64,000 nt of DNA, taken from NCBI GenBank assembly GCA_035263865.1, contig DATFQX010000301.1, positions 12,485-76,484 on the forward strand. The letters are read 5' to 3'. Shown here piece by piece: positions 25,455-36,170 of this stretch; the stretch's first letter is position 1, and every line of letters starts with the position of its first letter. A model generated the notes under the pieces. That model saw only the letters and a list, made by a program, of their open reading frames with translations. It was not told where the DNA came from and did no database searches. Made by a program: the position numbers and the translations under genes. This stretch comes from VAZQ01 sp035263865. Lineage in GTDB: Bacteria > Pseudomonadota > Alphaproteobacteria > Rhizobiales > Xanthobacteraceae.

Positions 25455-26426
25455 TCACGGCCTCGCGGTGGATGCCCTCTCTTTGCCCGCCCCTTCCTCT
25501 GCTTCCATGCGCGTCGTTCCGACGCCGAGATAGATCAGGATCGGCGCGGCGATGAAGACCGAGGTATAGGTGCCGACCAGCACGACACCGAAGATCATGG
25601 TCGCCACAAAACTGTGGATGGCATGTCCGCCAAAGAGAAGAAGCGCCAGCAGCGCGAGTGTCACGGTCACGTGCGTGATGATCGAGCGCGACAGCGTCGA
25701 GTTGACCGAGATGTTGAGCAGGTCCGGCATGGACATGCGCTTGTAGCGGCGCAGCATTTCGCGAATGCGGTCGTAGATCACGACGGTGTCGTTGAGCGAG
25801 TAGCCGAGAATGGTGAGAAGCGCCGCAATGCTCGACAAATCAAAATCGATCTGGGTCAACGACATGTAGCCGATCGTCAGCACCAGATCGTGCACGTTCG
25901 CGATCATGGCGCCGAGCGAGAACTGCCATTCGAAGCGGAACCAGAGATAGATGAGGATGCCGAAAATGGCGAGCCCAAGCCCGATCGTGCTCTTCGCCAA
26001 CAGTTCCGATGACACGCGCGGCCCGACCACCTCGACCCGGCGGTAATCGACTTCGCTGCCCAAAGCCTCGCGTACTTTGTTGATCGCGACCTGCTGAGCC
26101 TGCTCCCCACCCGGCTGCTGGGCGACGCGGATCAGCACGTTCTCCGGCCCGCCGAACTCTTGCAGCTGCACGTCGCCGAGCCCAAGCCCGCTGAGCGTCG
26201 AGCGCATCTTGGCAAGATCCGCCAGACCGCTTTTCGCCTGCACCTCGATCAGCGTGCCGCCCACGAAGTCGATGCCGAAATTGAGCCCGTGAAAAAAGTA
26301 GAGCAGGATGGCGAGGATCGACAGCGCCGCGGACGCGGGAAAACTGATGCGCCGAAAGCGCATGAAATCAAACTTGGTGTCGTCCGGGACGATCCGCAGC
26401 AGCGGGAGTTTCGGATGTAGCCGCAC
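25455..26426 (-). CDS. secF: Protein translocase subunit SecF
   Basis: 323 residues with the SecF N-terminal motif NFGIDFVGGTLIEV (about 48-62), the periplasmic domain and the five C-terminal membrane segments including DTVVIYDRIRE and SRSIITHVTVTLALLALLLFGG. It works with SecD and YajC as the proton-driven partner of the SecYEG translocon. Follows secD by seven bases. Confidence 0.97.
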   Translation of the reverse strand: MRLHPKLPLLRIVPDDTKFDFMRFRRISFPASAALSILAILLYFFHGLNFGIDFVGGTLIEVQAKSGLADLAKMRSTLSGLGLGDVQLQEFGGPENVLIRVAQQPGGEQAQQVAINKVREALGSEVDYRRVEVVGPRVSSELLAKSTIGLGLAIFGILIYLWFRFEWQFSLGAMIANVHDLVLTIGYMSLTQIDFDLSSIAALLTILGYSLNDTVVIYDRIREMLRRYKRMSMPDLLNISVNSTLSRSIITHVTVTLALLALLLFGGHAIHSFVATMIFGVVLVGTYTSVFIAAPILIYLGVGTTRMEAEEGAGKERASTARP

Positions 26427-26433
26427 GTTTCGC

Positions 26434-28044
26434 CTATGAAATCGCCAGCTGCCGGGGACGCGCCCATCTCACCCACCAAGCCACGATCAGCCGCGTTAGG
26501 GTAAAGGCGGTGAAGACGGTCGTGATGATGCCGATGCCGAGCGTCACGGCAAAGCCGCGCACCGGCCCGCTGCCGAAGAAGAACAGCACCGCCGCGGCGA
26601 TGAACGTCGTGATGTTCGAGTCGAGGATCGTCGCCAGCGCCCGCGTGAAACCGGCGTCGATCGCGGTAATGGGCGTGCGGCCGGTGCGAACCTCCTCGCG
26701 AATACGCTCGTAGATGAGCACGTTGCTGTCGACCGCAATCCCGATCGTGAGCACGATGCCGATGATGCCCGGCAGCGTGAGGGTTGCATTGAGCAGCGAC
26801 AGAATGCCGAAGATCATGCCCACGTTGACGCCAACCGCGATGCTGGCGAACACGCCGAAGAGCCCATAGGTCACCACCATGAAGACGACGACGAGGGCGG
26901 CGCCGAAGTAAGACGCGAGCTTGCCCTTCTCGATCGAATCCGCCCCCAGGCCCGCGCCCACCACGCGCTGCTCGATCACCGTGAGCTTGGCCGGTAGCGC
27001 GCCGGCGCGCAGAAGGATGGCGAGGTTGTTGGCGGATTCCACGGTGAAGTTGCCGGAGATCTGCCCGCTTCCGCCCAAGATCGGCTCGCGGATGACTGGG
27101 GCGGAAATGACCTCGTCATCGAGTACGATCGCAAACGGCCGGCCGACATTTTCCTGGGTCACCTGCGCGAATTTGCGCGCGCCGGAGGTATTGAACTTGA
27201 AGGTGACGATCGGCTCACTGGTGCGCTGGTCGAAGCTCGGCTGCGCGTCGGTGAGCTCCTCACCGGATACAATCACTCGCTTCTCGAGCAGATAGGGTTG
27301 GCGGTTCTCCGCCTTCGATCCGTAGACGATCTCGGATTCCGGCGGCGGGCGCCCTTGGAGCGCCTGCTCGGCCGGCATGGACGTATCGACAAGGCGGAAT
27401 GTCAGCTTCGCCGTCTTGCCGAGAATTTCGAGCAACTGCTGGGGATCGCCGAGACCCGGCACCTGCACGAGAATGCGATCATTGCCCTGGCGCTGGATGG
27501 ACGGCTCGACCAGACCGAGTTGATTGACGCGCTTACCGATGATCTCGACCGATTGATCGACGACCTGCCGGGTGCGCTCGAGCAGCGCGGGCTCGGTGGG
27601 GGTGAGGCGGACCACCCCGCCGCCGACGTTCTCGATATCGATCGAGCGCGCGCCGGTGCTGCCGATGAAGCCGCCGAGCGGCTGCGCCAGTTCTCGCAGC
27701 CGCGTCAGTCCTTGCTGCAGATCGCTCTCGCGAATGGCCACCTCGACCGAGTTGCCGCGGATCACGGGCGCGCGGGTGAGACCAACCGGAGGCGACTGGC
27801 GCAGGACCCGGCGCGCGTCGTCTTGCAGGGTCAAGAGCTTCTGGCGACGCACGTCGTTGGCATCGACCTCCAACAGGATGTGCGAGCCGCCCTGCAGATC
27901 AAGCCCGAGCACGATGTGGCGCTGCGCCCATGCCGGCCAGCGTTTGACCGTGCTCTCCGGAAAGAAATTAGGGACTGCGAACAGGCAACAGATCAGCGCC
28001 GTGAGCAGGATCGCCGTCGCCTTCCACTTCGAAATATAGAGCAT
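26434..28044 (-). CDS. secD: Protein translocase subunit SecD
   Basis: 536 residues with membrane segment 1 (ILLTALICCLFAVPNFF), the D1 motif LGLDLQGGSHILLEVD, the P1 periplasmic domain, and the C-terminal RND-like membrane bundle with GIAVDSNVLIYERIREEVR. Complete. Second gene of yajC-secD-secF. Confidence 0.97.
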   Translation of the reverse strand: MLYISKWKATAILLTALICCLFAVPNFFPESTVKRWPAWAQRHIVLGLDLQGGSHILLEVDANDVRRQKLLTLQDDARRVLRQSPPVGLTRAPVIRGNSVEVAIRESDLQQGLTRLRELAQPLGGFIGSTGARSIDIENVGGGVVRLTPTEPALLERTRQVVDQSVEIIGKRVNQLGLVEPSIQRQGNDRILVQVPGLGDPQQLLEILGKTAKLTFRLVDTSMPAEQALQGRPPPESEIVYGSKAENRQPYLLEKRVIVSGEELTDAQPSFDQRTSEPIVTFKFNTSGARKFAQVTQENVGRPFAIVLDDEVISAPVIREPILGGSGQISGNFTVESANNLAILLRAGALPAKLTVIEQRVVGAGLGADSIEKGKLASYFGAALVVVFMVVTYGLFGVFASIAVGVNVGMIFGILSLLNATLTLPGIIGIVLTIGIAVDSNVLIYERIREEVRTGRTPITAIDAGFTRALATILDSNITTFIAAAVLFFFGSGPVRGFAVTLGIGIITTVFTAFTLTRLIVAWWVRWARPRQLAIS

Positions 28045-28074
28045 GGCTCGTCCCGGTTCGCGCGGCGGCCGGTC

Positions 28075-28419
28075 TCAGCTCGAGCCGCCTTCATCCTTGA
28101 CCGGCTCACCCTTGGCGCGCACGCCCGACACCATCCCGCGCACCTGGCGCACCCGCACCCCGTCGGCGATTTCGACCTCGATCTGATCGTCATCGACGAC
28201 CTTGGTGACCTTGCCGACGAGCCCCCCGGAGGTAATGACCGTATCGCCGCGGCGCAAGTTTTTGACCAACTCCTGATGTTCCTTCGCCCGCTTTTGCTGC
28301 GGTCGCAGGATCAGAAAATACATGATCACGAAGATGAGAACGAAGGGCAGCAACTGCACCCACATACTGTCGCCGCCGAACGGGCTGCTCGCTTGGGCAA
28401 AAGCGGGCGTCACGAACAT
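28075..28419 (-). CDS. yajC: Sec accessory subunit YajC
   Basis: 114 residues from ATG 28419 (MFVTPAFAQASSPFG), with one membrane helix (LLPFVLIFVIMYFLILRP, about 23-40) and the YajC C-terminal domain (KNLRRGDTVITSGGLVGKV). A longer frame upstream is not YajC-like. GAAGGA lies upstream of the ATG. Leads the yajC-secD-secF operon. Confidence 0.95.
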   Translation of the reverse strand: MFVTPAFAQASSPFGGDSMWVQLLPFVLIFVIMYFLILRPQQKRAKEHQELVKNLRRGDTVITSGGLVGKVTKVVDDDQIEVEIADGVRVRQVRGMVSGVRAKGEPVKDEGGSS

Positions 28420-28632
28420 TTCGCTATCCTTCGTGCTTAGGCATTCGGGTGGCGCGCCGCGCGCCGGCGCTGCCGAAGTCGACCGGCAAAATCGGCGCGG
28501 ACTATAGCGGTCAGCGCTCCAATTGCAACGCTGGGTTTGCCTTGCGAATTCGGCCGATTCAGCCGCTCGGCACTGCGATCTTGCAGGTCCGCCAGCGCCC
28601 CGGTAAGGGTGCGGCGCGCACGATTTCATCCC

Positions 28633-29583
28633 ATGGCGAAACGCGTCCAAAGGCCCCCGCCCTCCTCGCGCCAGCGCACCGCCGCGCAACGCGCTCCTTC
28701 GCAGGACTCGTTCGAGCGCGTTGCCAGCGCGCTCGAACGGCTCGCCCCCCGCACGCCGGAAACGCCGCGTTTCGCGGCGGCGGACGCGTTCTCCTGGCAT
28801 CCAGACGAGCGGCGGCTCGCGCCGGTCGCAAACGTCAATCGCGTGGAGATGTCGCTGCTCAAAGGGATCGACCGCCTGCGCGATGTGCTCCTCGAGAACA
28901 CGGAGCGCTTCGCTCGCGGGCTTCCGGCGAACAACGCCTTGTTGTGGGGAGCGCGCGGCATGGGCAAATCATCGCTGGTCAAAGCCGTGCATGCGTCGGT
29001 GAATGCCGCGCATGGACGGCGCAAGGCAAGCGACGGGCTCATCAAGCTTATCGAGATCCACCGCGAGGACATCGAAAGCCTACCCGACCTGATGGCGCTC
29101 ATGCGCGGGGCGCCTTACCGTTTCATCGTGTTCTGCGATGACTTGTCCTTCGAAGCCGAGGATACCAGCTACAAATCGCTCAAAGCCATGCTGGAAGGAG
29201 GCATCGAGGGCCGGCCGGACAACGTGGTCTTCTACGCGACGTCGAACCGGCGCCACCTCATGTCGCGCGACATGATGGAGAACGAGCGCTCGACCGCGAT
29301 CAATCCCGGCGAGGCGGTAGAAGAGAAGGTGTCCTTATCGGATCGTTTCGGCCTGTGGCTCGGCTTCCATCGCTGCAGCCAGGACGAATTTTTGGCGATG
29401 GTAGATGGCTATATCGCTCACTACCGGATCGCGCATCCGCGCGAGAAGACGCACCGGGAGGCGCTCGAATGGGCGACCACGCGCGGGGCGCGCTCGGGCC
29501 GCGTCGCCTGGCAATACGTGCAGGATCTTGCGGGCCGACTTGGGGTCAGGCTTGAGGACAAAGGACGCAAGTCAGACAGGTGA
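28633..29583 (+). CDS. DUF815-family AAA-type ATPase
   Basis: 316 residues from ATG 28633 (MAKRVQRPPPSS). Walker A in ALLWGARGMGKSSLVK (about 100-115), Walker B in YRFIVFCDDLSFE, then NVVFYATSNRRHLM (sensor-like) and RFGLWLGFHRCSQDEFL. DUF815 proteins are adjacent to yajC in many Rhizobiales. ATPase activity is inferred from motifs; the physiological role is not known. Divergent from yajC with about 210 bases between. Confidence 0.9.
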   Translation: MAKRVQRPPPSSRQRTAAQRAPSQDSFERVASALERLAPRTPETPRFAAADAFSWHPDERRLAPVANVNRVEMSLLKGIDRLRDVLLENTERFARGLPANNALLWGARGMGKSSLVKAVHASVNAAHGRRKASDGLIKLIEIHREDIESLPDLMALMRGAPYRFIVFCDDLSFEAEDTSYKSLKAMLEGGIEGRPDNVVFYATSNRRHLMSRDMMENERSTAINPGEAVEEKVSLSDRFGLWLGFHRCSQDEFLAMVDGYIAHYRIAHPREKTHREALEWATTRGARSGRVAWQYVQDLAGRLGVRLEDKGRKSDR

Positions 29584-29601
29584 CGCGTTGTCTGTTGCGC
29601 G

Positions 29602-30810
29602 TCACGCGCCGTTCAAGAATCGCGTCGGATCGAGGGGCGACGACCCCTTGCGGATTTCGAAATGCAGCTGCGGCGTGTTGACATTGCCGCTCTGGCCGGA
29701 GCGCGCGATCACCTGGCCGCGCTTAACCTGATCGCCGCGCTTGACCAAGAGTTCCTTGGCGTGGGCATAGGCGGTGACGTAACCGTTGGGATGGCGCACC
29801 AGAACGAGGTTGCCGTAGCCCTTGAGCTCGTTACCGGCATAGGCCACGACGCCGTCTTCCGCGGCCTTCACAGGCGTATTCTCCGGCAGCGCAATGTTGA
29901 TGCCGTCGTTTTGCTGGCCATTGGTCGTGGGGCCGTAGCCGGCGATGACGCGCCCGTTTGCCGGCCAGCGGAATTTTGGCACGACGATGTTTGTGTCCGC
30001 GAGCTTCGCGGCCTCCTTGTCTAGCGCATCGGCCGGCGCGACGACACTCGCGCTGGGCACCGGCTCGGCTTCCTTTGGTGCCGCCGAAGCGACGACCGGC
30101 CTTTGCGGCGCGGGGCTCACCGCAGCGGCGGCCTTCACTGCCGGCGCCTGCGCGCCCGGAATGATGAGACGCTCACCGACATTGAGGGTTGCGGTCGGCT
30201 CAACGTTGTTTGCTTTCGCAATCTCGTTGATCGACTTGTGATAGCGATGCGAAATCTTGCTCAGCGTGTCGCCGGCAGCGACAACATGAACGTTCTGGTT
30301 TCCGGCGGCATTGGCGGCTGGGACAGCCGCCGTGGGAGCAGCAGGGCGCGGCGCGGCCGCGGCTGCAAGGCGCGTCGCGGTGTGGCGCGGAATGACCAAG
30401 TGCTGGCCGGGATGAAGCGTTGCGGGCGCGGCAATGTTGTTGGCTTGCATGAGGGCGGAGGCCGGCACGCCATAACGCTTGGCGATGGTCTCGACGCTAT
30501 CGCCGGGCGCGACCGTGATCGCCGTCCCACCGTCCCAGCTCCAATTGCCGGAGGACTTGCGCACCACCGATCCGGTGCCGTTCGAGGCCAAGGTTTTACC
30601 GCCCCCTGCGCCAGCGGAAGGCTGCGGGGCCTGCGCGGTTTGTGTCTGTGGGATCGAAGCGGTCGCCTCGGGACGGGTGAGAGAGGCGAATGGATTGTCA
30701 TTGAATCGAGATGTGTCGGCGCTGCAGCCGGCAATGGCGGCGCTGATCAGCGCCAGCACGGCTGCTCGCGGCAAGCGCCGCGAGCGCAACATCTCAACAA
30801 CGCACGACAT
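29602..30810 (-). CDS. LysM/LytM (M23) lipoprotein, NlpD/DipM-like, degenerate zinc site
   Basis: 402 residues from ATG 30810 (AGGGG just upstream). MLRSRRLPRAAVLALISAAIAGC supplies a lipobox (IAGC). Two LysM domains (about 97-142 and 175-220; each with a VAxGDT/VAPGDS start and an LxVGERLIIPG / LHPGQHLVIP end), a long Ala/Pro linker, and a C-terminal LytM domain (about 300-395). The usual LytM ligands are altered: NDGINIA instead of HxGxD and QLHFE instead of HLHFE; AYAHAKEL is retained. Such factors activate amidases at the septum (known for NlpD/EnvC) rather than cut the wall. A CtrA box lies in the upstream gap. Confidence 0.88.
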   Translation of the reverse strand: MSCVVEMLRSRRLPRAAVLALISAAIAGCSADTSRFNDNPFASLTRPEATASIPQTQTAQAPQPSAGAGGGKTLASNGTGSVVRKSSGNWSWDGGTAITVAPGDSVETIAKRYGVPASALMQANNIAAPATLHPGQHLVIPRHTATRLAAAAAPRPAAPTAAVPAANAAGNQNVHVVAAGDTLSKISHRYHKSINEIAKANNVEPTATLNVGERLIIPGAQAPAVKAAAAVSPAPQRPVVASAAPKEAEPVPSASVVAPADALDKEAAKLADTNIVVPKFRWPANGRVIAGYGPTTNGQQNDGINIALPENTPVKAAEDGVVAYAGNELKGYGNLVLVRHPNGYVTAYAHAKELLVKRGDQVKRGQVIARSGQSGNVNTPQLHFEIRKGSSPLDPTRFLNGA

Positions 30811-30859
30811 GCCACCCCTACCCGTACGCAACACGCGTGCCGAGTTAATACCGTGCGGG

Positions 30860-30874
30860 TTAATACGACTTTAA
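30860..30874. promoter_or_regulatory. CtrA-type box TTAA-N7-TTAA
   Basis: TTAA (30860-30863), seven bases TACGACT, TTAA (30871-30874): a perfect palindromic-type CtrA consensus. It lies 50 bases upstream of the LysM/LytM gene, between that gene and the pcm stop. A further TTAA half-site sits at 30845-30848. CtrA is the master cell-cycle regulator of alphaproteobacteria. Binding here is inferred. Confidence 0.55.
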
Positions 30875-30917
30875 GCGATTACGCGGCCTCAACCTTGCCG
30901 CCGCATGAACTAGATCG

Positions 30918-31577
30918 TTACAGTTCGCGCGCTTTTCCGGGTAAAAGCGGCACAAAACGCACCCCGATCAGATCCTCCTGCTTAATTCCTTGTTCACCCT
31001 TTGCGAGCTTCACCAGCTGTTGCGGACCTGCGTGCGGCCCGAGCGGCAACACCATCACCCCATTCTCAGCAAGTTGCTCAAGAAGCGCTTCGGGAATGGT
31101 TTCGGCCGCGGCGGTGACCATGATGCGGTCGTAGGGCGCGCGCTCGGGCACGCCGGCGAGACCATCTCCCAAACGCACCTCGACGTTATCGTAGCCCAAC
31201 GCCGCCAGTCGCTCTTGCGCGGCCTCCGCCAGCGTGCGGTACCGCTCAACGCTGATCACCTCGCGCGCAAGGCGGGAGAGAATGGCGGCCTGATAGCCCG
31301 AGCCGGTGCCCACTTCGAGTACACGATGGTTTTCCTGGACGCCGAGCTGCTCGGTCATGAAGGCGACCACATAGGGCTGGCTGATGGTTTGCCCGCAGGC
31401 GATCGGTAGCGCCTGATCGGCGTAGGCTTTGTCCACCAACCCGCCTTCGACGAAATGTTCGCGCGGCACCTCGTCCATGGCGCGCAGCACGGCCGGATTG
31501 CTGATGCCGCGCCGGCGCAGGCCGAGCAGGAACTGCATGCGGCCGACATTGTCCTCGCCAGGCAATTGCTTGGGCAC
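30918..31577 (-). CDS. pcm: Protein-L-isoaspartate O-methyltransferase
   Basis: 219 residues starting at GTG 31577, chosen because AGGAGG sits six bases upstream and the length equals the family; an ATG at 31628 gives an unusual N-terminus. The SAM site is VLEVGTGSGYQAAIL, and DEVPREHFV and GQTISQPYVVAFM match Pcm. It repairs isomerised Asp/Asn residues. Next gene in the same direction is surE upstream, as usual for the pair. Confidence 0.95.
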   Translation of the reverse strand: MPKQLPGEDNVGRMQFLLGLRRRGISNPAVLRAMDEVPREHFVEGGLVDKAYADQALPIACGQTISQPYVVAFMTEQLGVQENHRVLEVGTGSGYQAAILSRLAREVISVERYRTLAEAAQERLAALGYDNVEVRLGDGLAGVPERAPYDRIMVTAAAETIPEALLEQLAENGVMVLPLGPHAGPQQLVKLAKGEQGIKQEDLIGVRFVPLLPGKAREL

Positions 31578-31742
31578 GCCGAGCCTCCTTGCCGACTTTA
31601 ACGCAAAACCCGCTCGGCCAGACAGCACGGCGAAAGCGACGTAAATCCAAGCGCTTGCAGATGAGCCGGCGGGTGCCTCAACTTCGCCTTGCCGCTCTGG
31701 TGCCCTCTACCTCACGTGCGCGATCGCAAAGCCGGAGAGGGG

Positions 31743-32132
31743 ATGACAGCTGTCACCCAAGCTCAGCCGCCAGCGGCCAAGCGGGTGCTCGTCGTCGAGG
31801 ACGAGTTGATGATCCGCATGCTGCTCGAGGACATGCTTGCCGAGCTTGGCTATACCGTCGCCGCGGAAGCCGGGCGCATGGAGGAGGCCTTGCAGGCGGC
31901 GAAGACCGCGGACTTCGATCTCGCAATCCTCGACATCAATCTCGATGGCGAGCCGGTCTTACCGGTCGCCGATGCGCTTGTCGCGCGCGGCATGCCCTTC
32001 GTCTTTGCCACCGGCTATGGCGAGCGGGGTGTGCCCGACCCCTACCGGGATCGGCCGATGCTGAAGAAGCCATTCCAGATGGAAGGCCTCAAGCAGATGC
32101 TGCAAAGCGCGCTCGAGGGCGGCAAGAATTAG
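31743..32132 (+). CDS. FAT-GUY-type single-domain response regulator
   Basis: 129 residues from ATG 31743 (GGAGAGGGG just upstream). A stand-alone receiver domain: acidic pocket VVEDELM, phospho-acceptor Asp in LAILDINLDG, and the hallmark FATGYG followed by LKKPF (conserved Lys). This motif group (FAT GUY) is an alphaproteobacterial set linked to general-stress signalling in some species. No output domain, so it probably acts by protein contact or phosphate transfer. It sits on the plus strand between pcm and surE. Confidence 0.9.
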   Translation: MTAVTQAQPPAAKRVLVVEDELMIRMLLEDMLAELGYTVAAEAGRMEEALQAAKTADFDLAILDINLDGEPVLPVADALVARGMPFVFATGYGERGVPDPYRDRPMLKKPFQMEGLKQMLQSALEGGKN

Positions 32133-32162
32133 GATCGCCTGCGCGCCGCATCCACAAGTCCC

Positions 32163-32927
32163 TCAATCGAAAAGCTCCGCCAGACGCGTCATGAACGGCT
32201 CATCGGTCATGTCGAGCCGCAGCGGCGTCACTGCGATACGGTTATCCGCGAGCGCGGAAATATCGCTGCCGTCCGCCGGCGGCGGCGCGCGCGTGCGGAT
32301 ATAGGCGATCCAGTAATAGGCGTTGCCGCGGCCGTCCTGGCGCTGATCGATCTGCAAGCGCTCCTGCCGGTTACGTCCCTGCGTGGTGACGGCAACACCT
32401 TTGACGTCGGCGGGCGCGCAATCGGGAAAGTTGACGTTGACCAGCACGTCGCGCGGAATCCCGGCAGCGAGCACGCGTCGGATAATGTCCGGGCCGAAGT
32501 GAACCGCCGTTTCCCAATGTGGTGGCTCGCCGCTGCGCGAGCGATAGGCTTGCGAGAGCGCGAGTGAGGGAATGCCGAGGATGGTGCCTTCCACTGCGCC
32601 AGCGACCGTGCCGGAATAGATCACGTCCTCGCCGGCATTGCGCCCGCGGTTGACGCCGGCGAGCACCAGATCGGGTGGGCGATCCTTGATCACGTGCCGC
32701 GCGCCCATGATCACGCAATCCGTGGGCGTGCCTTTCACCGCGAAGCGACGCTCGCCGATCTCGCGCAGCCGCAGCGGATCGTTGAGCGAGAGCGAATGGG
32801 AGACGCCGGACTGGTCGAATTCGGGCGCGATCACCCAGACGTCGCCGGAGAGCGCGCGGCCAATCTCGGCGCAGACGTCGAGCCCTTCCGAATGGATGCC
32901 ATCGTCGTTGGTGATGAGGATGCGCAT
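32163..32927 (-). CDS. surE: 5'/3'-nucleotidase SurE
   Basis: 254 residues from ATG 32927, giving MRILITNDDGIHSEGL, the standard SurE start with metal-binding DD. NRGRNAGEDVIYSGTVAGA follows. A longer in-frame start exists at 33014, overlapping the serS stop by a few bases. SurE dephosphorylates nucleoside monophosphates. Immediately downstream of serS. Confidence 0.96.
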   Translation of the reverse strand: MRILITNDDGIHSEGLDVCAEIGRALSGDVWVIAPEFDQSGVSHSLSLNDPLRLREIGERRFAVKGTPTDCVIMGARHVIKDRPPDLVLAGVNRGRNAGEDVIYSGTVAGAVEGTILGIPSLALSQAYRSRSGEPPHWETAVHFGPDIIRRVLAAGIPRDVLVNVNFPDCAPADVKGVAVTTQGRNRQERLQIDQRQDGRGNAYYWIAYIRTRAPPPADGSDISALADNRIAVTPLRLDMTDEPFMTRLAELFD

Positions 32928-33015
32928 GGCTTGGGACAAGGGGGTGCGCACCCCCGAGCGCGGAGCTTGGTCCGCCCGCGCCTCGGCCCCTCGTTCTGGC
33001 TTGTCCTGCGCCATA

Positions 33016-34434
<1,419 letters not shown>

Positions 34435-34449
34435 GTCTTTCGCCGTCAT

Positions 34450-34560
34450 GCTCCCGCGCAAGCGGGGCATCCAGTAAACACCGGTTGCTTAGGAGACCTC
34501 GTGGCTGATTCCAAGGCCCGTGAATACTGGATCGCCCGCATGCGCGGGCGAGAACGAGCC
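34450..34560. repeat. Two-hairpin palindromic intergenic element
   Basis: A hairpin (CCCGCGCAAGCGGGG, about 34453-34467) followed by ATCCAG and, at the far end, CTGGATC plus the hairpin TCGCCCGC-ATGC-GCGGGCGA (34532-34551). The modules match the layout of the elements at 54741-54847 and 59663-59736, although the sequence is diverged. It sits between serS and tatC and overlaps the possible alternative serS start. Confidence 0.45.
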
Positions 34561-34574
34561 TAGGGCAGTATCAG

Positions 34575-35393
34575 TCATTCCGCCGGCTTGGCGGCGGCGC
34601 TGGCAGCGTCTTTGGCTTTATCGGCGGCCGCCTTCTTCTCGACCCAGCGCACGGACCAGATCGAGCCCTCGTAGAGCGCCATCAATGGCAATGCGAGGGA
34701 GAGTTGGCTGAGCACATCGGGTGGAGTGAGTATCGCGGCGATCACGAACGCGCCGACGATGAAGTAGCGCCGTTTGGACTTGAGCTGGTCGGAGGTGACA
34801 ATGCCGACCCGCCCGAGCAGCGTGAGAATGACCGGTAGCTGGAACGCAATGCCGAAGGCAAGAATGAGCTTCATCATCAAAGTCAAATAGTCTTCGACTT
34901 TGGGGAGGAGCTCGATCGTGGCCTGCCCGTCGCCGCCCATTTGCTGCATGCTCAGCGAAAATCGCGCCAGCATCGGCCACACGAGGGCATAGACCACAAC
35001 GGCGCCGAGAAAGAAGAAAATTGGCGTCGCTATCAGATACGGCAGGAATGCCTGCCTCTCGTGCCGATAAAGCCCGGGCGCCACGAACATGTAGACCTGC
35101 GTCGCCACGACCGGGAATGAGATGAACGCCGCTCCGAACATCGCGAGCTTGAGCTGCACCACGAAATATTCGAGTAGGCCGGTATAGATGAACTTCGAGT
35201 TTTCCGGGCCCGCAACCCATACGAACGGCCAAGTCAGCACGTTGTAGATCGTCTTGGCGAAGAAGAAGCAGCCGACGAAGGCAATTGCAAAGGCGATGAG
35301 CGCCTTGATCAGCCGCGAGCGCAGCTCGATCAAGTGCTCCATCAGCGGCGCTTTGGTCGCCTCGATTTCCTTATCTTCGTCCTCGCGGCTCAT
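34575..35393 (-). CDS. tatC: Twin-arginine translocase subunit TatC
   Basis: 272 residues, six membrane helices, with MEHLIELRSRLIKAL near the N-terminus (cytoplasmic signal-binding face) and VAPGLYRHERQAFLPYL in the first periplasmic-cytoplasmic loop region. It binds the RR motif of folded exported proteins. It overlaps the tatB stop by four bases (ATGA). Confidence 0.96.
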   Translation of the reverse strand: MSREDEDKEIEATKAPLMEHLIELRSRLIKALIAFAIAFVGCFFFAKTIYNVLTWPFVWVAGPENSKFIYTGLLEYFVVQLKLAMFGAAFISFPVVATQVYMFVAPGLYRHERQAFLPYLIATPIFFFLGAVVVYALVWPMLARFSLSMQQMGGDGQATIELLPKVEDYLTLMMKLILAFGIAFQLPVILTLLGRVGIVTSDQLKSKRRYFIVGAFVIAAILTPPDVLSQLSLALPLMALYEGSIWSVRWVEKKAAADKAKDAASAAAKPAE

Positions 35394-35848
35394 GCTGGCT
35401 TGCCATCGGGCTTGGCGACATCAGCGGCGGGAGTCGGCTCGCTCGAGGCGGAGGATGGCGCGCCGACATCCGAGCTGGGGGCGATGGCCGGTGCGGCGCT
35501 TCCTTCCGCCGTGGCCGGCGGGCTTGTGGTCGGCGCCGGCTTGTCGGCCATTGCGCTCTCGATCTGCTGTTGCGTGCTGTCCAGCTCCCGGCGGACCTCG
35601 GCGACCGGATCGAACGAGGCATAGCTCTGCGCCTGGCTGGTCATGTCGTCGACCTGCTTCTTGAGCTCGGTCAGCTCTGCTTCGCGCATCGCCTCCTGAA
35701 ACTGACTTTGAAACTCAGAGGCCATGCGGCGCAGCTTGTTCGTCCACTGCCCCAGCGTGCGAAATACCGTGGGCAGCTCCTTGGGCCCGATCGCGATCAG
35801 CGCGACGACGCCGATGATCAGTAGCTCGCCCCAACCGATTTCAAACAT
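35390..35848 (-). CDS. tatB: Twin-arginine translocase subunit TatB
   Basis: 152 residues from ATG 35848: membrane helix MFEIGWGELLIIGVVALIAIGPKELP, then an amphipathic helix (FRTLGQWTNKLRRM) and a long Pro/Ala/Ser-rich acidic tail, as in TatB. Second gene of tatA-tatB-tatC. Confidence 0.94.
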   Translation of the reverse strand: MFEIGWGELLIIGVVALIAIGPKELPTVFRTLGQWTNKLRRMASEFQSQFQEAMREAELTELKKQVDDMTSQAQSYASFDPVAEVRRELDSTQQQIESAMADKPAPTTSPPATAEGSAAPAIAPSSDVGAPSSASSEPTPAADVAKPDGKPA

Positions 35849-35924
35849 GGAGGCTTTACTCCGGGCGGCGCGCAAGCGCCCACGCCCTCCGCTCGTGTCG
35901 GCCGGCTTTGGCCGCGGCGAACGT

Positions 35925-36170
35925 TCAGCCCGCCTTGTGTGTCTCTGCCGACGTGACCGTCGCGGCCGGGGCGGGCTGGTGATCGATGGTCTTGGAGTCG
36001 GTCTTGGCCGCCTCGGTCTCGGCTTTCTCTTCCTCGGTCAGGCCCTTCTTGAAGGACTTGATGCCCTTGGCAAAATCCCCCATCAGCTCGGAGATCTTGC
36101 CGCGTCCGCCGAACAGCAGAAGCGCAACGCCTAAGACCAGAATCCAGTGCCAAACGCTCATTGAACCCAT
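35925..36170 (-). CDS. tatA: Twin-arginine translocase subunit TatA
   Basis: 81 residues from ATG 36170 (GGAGG at the right distance): one helix MSVWHWILVLGVALLLFGGRG, the FGxG hinge, and an amphipathic helix ISELMGDFAKGIKSFKKGL. It is the pore-forming/oligomeric subunit. Confidence 0.94.
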   Translation of the reverse strand: MGSMSVWHWILVLGVALLLFGGRGKISELMGDFAKGIKSFKKGLTEEEKAETEAAKTDSKTIDHQPAPAATVTSAETHKAG

